From: PALSA-1296 sp038210275
GTDB taxonomy: Bacteria > Bacteroidota > Ignavibacteria > Palsa-1295
Reading direction: 5' to 3'
DNA: 64,000 nucleotides
Assembly (NCBI GenBank): GCA_038210275.1
Contig: JBBQWV010000010.1
Coordinates: 52,605 to 116,604 of the forward strand
Positions 61,155 to 64,000 of the stretch are shown piece by piece. The notes under the pieces were generated by a model. The model was given only the letters and a program-made list of their open reading frames with translations, was not told where the DNA came from and made no database searches. A program made the position numbers and the translations under genes. Numbering within the stretch: position 1 is the first letter of the stretch; each line of letters starts with the position of its first letter.

Positions 61155-62282
61155 ATGGAATATTGGCAGGAGCTTCTTCGTGGAAGCATTGAATCAGAAG
61201 AACAATTGATCGAGCGTTTCGGATTTAAGTCCGATACCGCCGGCAAACTCAACGAGTTTTTTCAAACTCGTATTAATCCTTATTACCTTTCCCTCATTCG
61301 CTATAAAGGCGATCCGATCTATTTGCAGGCAGTGCCTGATGAGATAGAGTTGGATGATCTCGATGCACCCGACGATCCGCTCAATGAAGATGCAATGAGT
61401 CCTGTGCCTTCGATCACTCATCGTTATCCCGATCGTGTATTATTTTTAGTAACGAGCCAGTGCTCGATGTACTGCCGTTTCTGTACGCGCAAAAGAAAAG
61501 TTGGCGACTCATCAAAGATCTCGATGAAATATATTCAGGAAGGACTTGATTATATTGCTGCGCATTCAGAAATTCGTGACGTTATCCTCTCAGGAGGAGA
61601 TCCGTTGACGCTTACAGACTTCATGCTTGAGAAAATTCTCAAGGGACTTCGCGAGATTCCGCACGTCGAGATCATACGTTTGGGCACGAAGATACCTTGT
61701 GTACTACCGCAGCGCGTAACGCCGAAACTTTGTGACATGATCAAGAAGTACCATCCGATCTATGTCAATACCCATTTTAACCATCCGTGGGAATGCACTC
61801 CGGAAGCAAAACAAGCTTGTGAGATGCTTGCCGATGCCGGATGCCCGGTCGGAAACCAGATGGTTTTGATGAAAGGTGTTAATGATAACGCTGAGGTAGT
61901 TTTGGAATTGATGCAGAAACTGCTTGCCATGCGTGTGCGCCCCTACTATATATATCAGGCAGATATTACCAAAGGCGCGAATCACTTCCGCACTCCGGTC
62001 AAAGTAGGCTTGGAGATCATGGATAAACTTCGCGGCTGGACAAGTGGCTTGGCTATTCCATATTATGTAATTGATGCTCCGGGAGGGGGAGGCAAGATTC
62101 CAATGCTTCCAAATTACGTCGTTAGCCATGATGAAAATACATGGGTGCTTCGTAATTATAAGTACGACATCTATAGCTATCCTGATGTCGTCGAAGAGAA
62201 GCCTAAGGCTCCGGCAAAGAAACGTCCGATCAGGGCGCCGAGAAAGAAGAAAGTTTTTGCCGATAAAAAGGAAAAAATGTAA
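61155..62282 (+). CDS. kamA: Lysine 2,3-aminomutase family radical-SAM enzyme
   Basis: 375 residues. The radical-SAM cluster is C103-x3-C107-x2-C110 (SQCSMYCRFC). The PLP lysine is K314 (PGGGGKIP). D270 (QADIT) and D307 (VIDAPG) match the residues that hold the substrate amino group in lysine 2,3-aminomutase, rather than the Lys/Asn of glutamate 2,3-aminomutase. It therefore probably converts L-lysine to L-beta-lysine. One difference is GWTSG in place of GHTSG. A Lys/Arg/Pro-rich C-terminal tail of ~30 residues (KAPAKKRPIRAPRKKK) is added. Its terminator is at 62293. Confidence 0.9.
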   Translation: MEYWQELLRGSIESEEQLIERFGFKSDTAGKLNEFFQTRINPYYLSLIRYKGDPIYLQAVPDEIELDDLDAPDDPLNEDAMSPVPSITHRYPDRVLFLVTSQCSMYCRFCTRKRKVGDSSKISMKYIQEGLDYIAAHSEIRDVILSGGDPLTLTDFMLEKILKGLREIPHVEIIRLGTKIPCVLPQRVTPKLCDMIKKYHPIYVNTHFNHPWECTPEAKQACEMLADAGCPVGNQMVLMKGVNDNAEVVLELMQKLLAMRVRPYYIYQADITKGANHFRTPVKVGLEIMDKLRGWTSGLAIPYYVIDAPGGGGKIPMLPNYVVSHDENTWVLRNYKYDIYSYPDVVEEKPKAPAKKRPIRAPRKKKVFADKKEKM

Positions 62283-62292
62283 AATTAAAAAG

Positions 62293-62314
62293 AACCGCCG
62301 AAAGGCGGTTTTTT
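62293..62314 (+). terminator. Rho-independent terminator after kamA
   Basis: AACCGCC (62293-62299), GAAA loop, GGCGGTT (62304-62310), then TTTT. It ends the ligase-GNAT-kamA run 10 bases after the stop. Confidence 0.92.
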
Positions 62315-62875
62315 CGTCCTAAATATTACTCTTTTTGACCGCTATTTTTACTTCGTTTTTTTATTAAAATCTGAGCCAAATTTCTCATCGTAGGAGTTGT
62401 ACAAAAATGCCGAGAAAACCCCCACTTTTACCCAAAAAAAAGCCAGTAAGATTCGGATAAAAAATGGAATGGAAACATAAAAATATTGTGTTTCTGATCC
62501 AAAAACAGCAATTCTGAAAATTTAATTTGGAATTCCAAAAGTTTGTGTGTATATTTGTATTAGTGATTAGCTTTTAACGCCCCCACCGATGATTTGCCTC
62601 ATCGGAAAATAGTGCGATGTGTTCGTTTTTATTAGTGCCGAATATCGACAATAGCCCCGTCAATTTCTGACGTCATTAGTCAGAGTTGAATGTTCTCAAT
62701 GATGGACCCATGTTTCATGTCCAATGAGAGCCTCAAAAAACTGAAGTCTAACTGAAGATGTCAACTCATCGCAGGATGAAGCTCAATCCGTTAGTAACTT
62801 CTGCCATACTCTTCTTGTGCATAAAGAGTACGTTTGCTTTTTTTAGTTACCCGTGTAAACTATCGTTACAATACA
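62315..62875. other. Long leader/intergenic region before the fibre-like gene
   Basis: 561 bases without a convincing gene. It holds the promoter at 62526-62557, a hairpin CCGATGA/TCATCGG (62586-62605), a short stem TCTGAC/GTCAGA (62668-62686) and a 56-codon open frame at 62758-62928 with a signal-like core, overlapping the next gene. A transcript from the promoter would have a ~310-base leader. Confidence 0.6.
62526..62557 (+). promoter_or_regulatory. Bacteroidota-type promoter for the fibre-like gene
   Basis: TTTG (62526-62529), 20-base spacer, TATATTTG (62550-62557), a strong match to TTTG-N20-TAnnTTTG. Predicted start near 62563. Confidence 0.75.
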
Positions 62876-64000
62876 ATGAGACATATTTCCAGCTTCTGCA
62901 TGGCTATAATTATGCTATGCGCCTTTAGTTTGAATTCGAATGCTCAAGTCGGCCGTATTTTTGGCGCACGCCAACTCCAGCTTGATGATGGCAATGGTAA
63001 TACTATTACAATCCAGACTCCGAACGGGGGATGGCTAGGTAATGCGAACTTCTCACTTCCACTTCCGCCGTATCCGGGCGGTCCGAGTGGATGGATAGCG
63101 CCGGGTACTTTGAATGGTCAGATTCCCGTCTGGAGTGTTGCACTTAATAGTTGGCAGCCACAGATACCATCGCTCGCCTTGAATCTTGCTGCGAACGACG
63201 AGCCATTTCTTACATTTAGTCCCGCTGCAAACCTTACAAATAGTAGAATCTTAAATTCAGGATTGGGAATCAGCCTATTATCATCAGGTGGATTTCCGAA
63301 TGGTTCTTTTACCGTAAGTAATACTGGAGTACTTTCCAATATTTCAGGTGCAGGAATTAGTGTGAGTGGTCCAACAGGCGATGTTACTATTGCAAATACA
63401 GGCGTGCTCTCAAACATCCCGGGAGCAGGAATCAGTCTTAGTGGACCTACAGGTAATGTCACAATTGATAACACCGGTGTTCTTTCAACTACGGCAGGAA
63501 CCGGAATTAGCATTAGCTCACCTAGTGGGAATGTTACCATTAGTAACACTGGCGTAATTCAATTGCTCGGAACCCCTGATCAAGTTTTAGTGAATGGATT
63601 TGGAAGCATCGGTCAGACAGGTATGATCCAACTTTCAACTCCTCAGGATATTGCCCCGACGTCGTCTCCGACATTTTCTGCAATTACACTGACAGGCAAA
63701 GGAACGTCTGCCTCGACAGTGACAGGAGATGTCGGGACCACGCTCGTTACAAAAGATTTCGTAACTACGCCAGGAAACGTAGCTGTATTAACAAATACAA
63801 GTCTCGTTGGTGATGGAACAGCAGGTAATCCACTTGGTTTGAATCTGAATAATTCAAATACTTGGAATGCAGATCAACTGCTTCCAAATTCATCATCACA
63901 GGGTGACAACTTAATAGCGACTGTCAATGCAAGTTCAAATACAATCAATGCTGTGAACATCGGTGCTGGTCTTACAGACGCTCAAGTCAATGATAATCTT
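62876..64000 (+). CDS. Secreted fibre-like protein with 25-residue repeats (runs off window)
   Basis: At least 375 residues, open to the window end. A signal peptide (MRHISSFCMAIIMLCAFSLNSNAQ) is followed by a Gly/Asn/Thr/Ser-rich beta sequence. Residues ~149-223 are three tandem 25-residue units of the form NTGVLSN-I-x-GAGISxSGPTGNVTI. Downstream comes SPTFSAITLTGKGTSASTVTGDVG, a phrase seen in phage tail fibres and surface fibre or adhesin proteins. It is probably a cell-surface fibre. The C-terminus, which would show a T9SS or other anchor, is outside the window. Confidence 0.8.
   Translation, partial: MRHISSFCMAIIMLCAFSLNSNAQVGRIFGARQLQLDDGNGNTITIQTPNGGWLGNANFSLPLPPYPGGPSGWIAPGTLNGQIPVWSVALNSWQPQIPSLALNLAANDEPFLTFSPAANLTNSRILNSGLGISLLSSGGFPNGSFTVSNTGVLSNISGAGISVSGPTGDVTIANTGVLSNIPGAGISLSGPTGNVTIDNTGVLSTTAGTGISISSPSGNVTISNTGVIQLLGTPDQVLVNGFGSIGQTGMIQLSTPQDIAPTSSPTFSAITLTGKGTSASTVTGDVGTTLVTKDFVTTPGNVAVLTNTSLVGDGTAGNPLGLNLNNSNTWNADQLLPNSSSQGDNLIATVNASSNTINAVNIGAGLTDAQVNDNL
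63320..63544 (+). repeat. Three 75-bp tandem coding repeats in the fibre-like gene
   Basis: Exact 75-base period from 63320, 63395 and 63470, with a partial fourth at 63545. The protein units are NTGVLSNISGAGISVSGP..., NTGVLSNIPGAGISLSGP..., NTGVLSTTAGTGISISSP.... Confidence 0.9.

Noticed and set aside
62758..62928. A 56-codon frame with a signal-like core before the fibre-like gene.
   Set aside because: It overlaps the start of a better supported gene and no family was recognised.
1..64000. CRISPR array, rRNA, IS element or prophage.
   Set aside because: No spacer-regular repeat of 25-40 bp, no ribosomal RNA sequence, no transposase or integrase was found; the only phage-like gene is the solitary DinD-type protein.

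Overview
The window reads as a chromosomal segment of a Bacteroidota (FCB-group) bacterium, most likely a deep branch such as Kapabacteria, Ignavibacteria or Chlorobi. This is inferred from type IX secretion (T9SS) sorting domains, proteins with repeated ASH-type (choice-of-anchor D) beta modules, a TonB-dependent receptor, a GT117/DUF2723 glycosyltransferase, and promoters of the Bacteroidota form TTTG-N20-TAnnTTTG. Genes are packed tightly, with many TAATG or ATGA overlaps. No prophage, integrase, IS element or CRISPR array is visible. The only phage-like gene is a solitary DinD/Bro-N protein.

Layout. 1-4041 (minus): a TonB receptor cut by the window edge, a lipoprotein and miaB. 4116-9796: a beta-propeller protein, murA and a large secreted T9SS protein. 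9941-15452: dinD-like, lepA, a small exported protein, lepB and hemW. 15453-18852 (minus): a second T9SS protein and a marR-doxX-osmC-ferredoxin redox operon. 19080-24389: a GT117 glycosyltransferase, a ferritin-like protein and a TlpA-type lipoprotein. 24410-31214: a carbohydrate-like module (SSS symporter, six-hairpin glycosidase, Asp-box propeller, toroid lyase-like protein). 31152-34257 (minus): esterase, MBOAT acyltransferase and SGNH partner. Then a tRNA-CAT with its terminator, mpl, a GT9 glycosyltransferase and a long run: MoxR-like ATPase, DCC protein, PAP2 phosphatase, PemK/MazF toxin-antitoxin, nuoA, nuoB. nuoAB and nuoCD are separated by DUF421, a copper-binding protein, and mntR-mntH; copZ-copA directly follow nuoD. 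Next come sdhDC, ftsX, surE and a pyrimidine-dimer glycosylase (minus), AraC plus cupin, pta plus a HEAT-cyclophilin fusion (minus), and two ATP-grasp ligases followed by GNAT and lysine 2,3-aminomutase. The window ends inside a secreted, repeat-bearing fibre-like protein.

The most unusual layer is non-coding. Tracts of 7-bp tandem repeats in strict register, with different unit sequences, sit between genes and also inside coding sequences (SSS symporter, pta, the Asp-box protein). Several are inverted pairs, and two (TAACGAC)4 tracts lie 7-8 bases before a start codon. They resemble the short tandemly repeated heptanucleotides known from cyanobacteria. Two other dispersed repeat families (GTCATTGCGAGGAG and AGTGGGGCGGACT types) are also present. 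A bipartite motif (CGTATATTAG, 8 variable bases, TTGATAGGCACC) occurs twice with perfect arms, each time pointing toward a DNA-damage-related gene. The other lead candidate for an undescribed system is the two-ligase, GNAT and lysine 2,3-aminomutase cluster at 58300-62282, which could make and conjugate beta-lysine.
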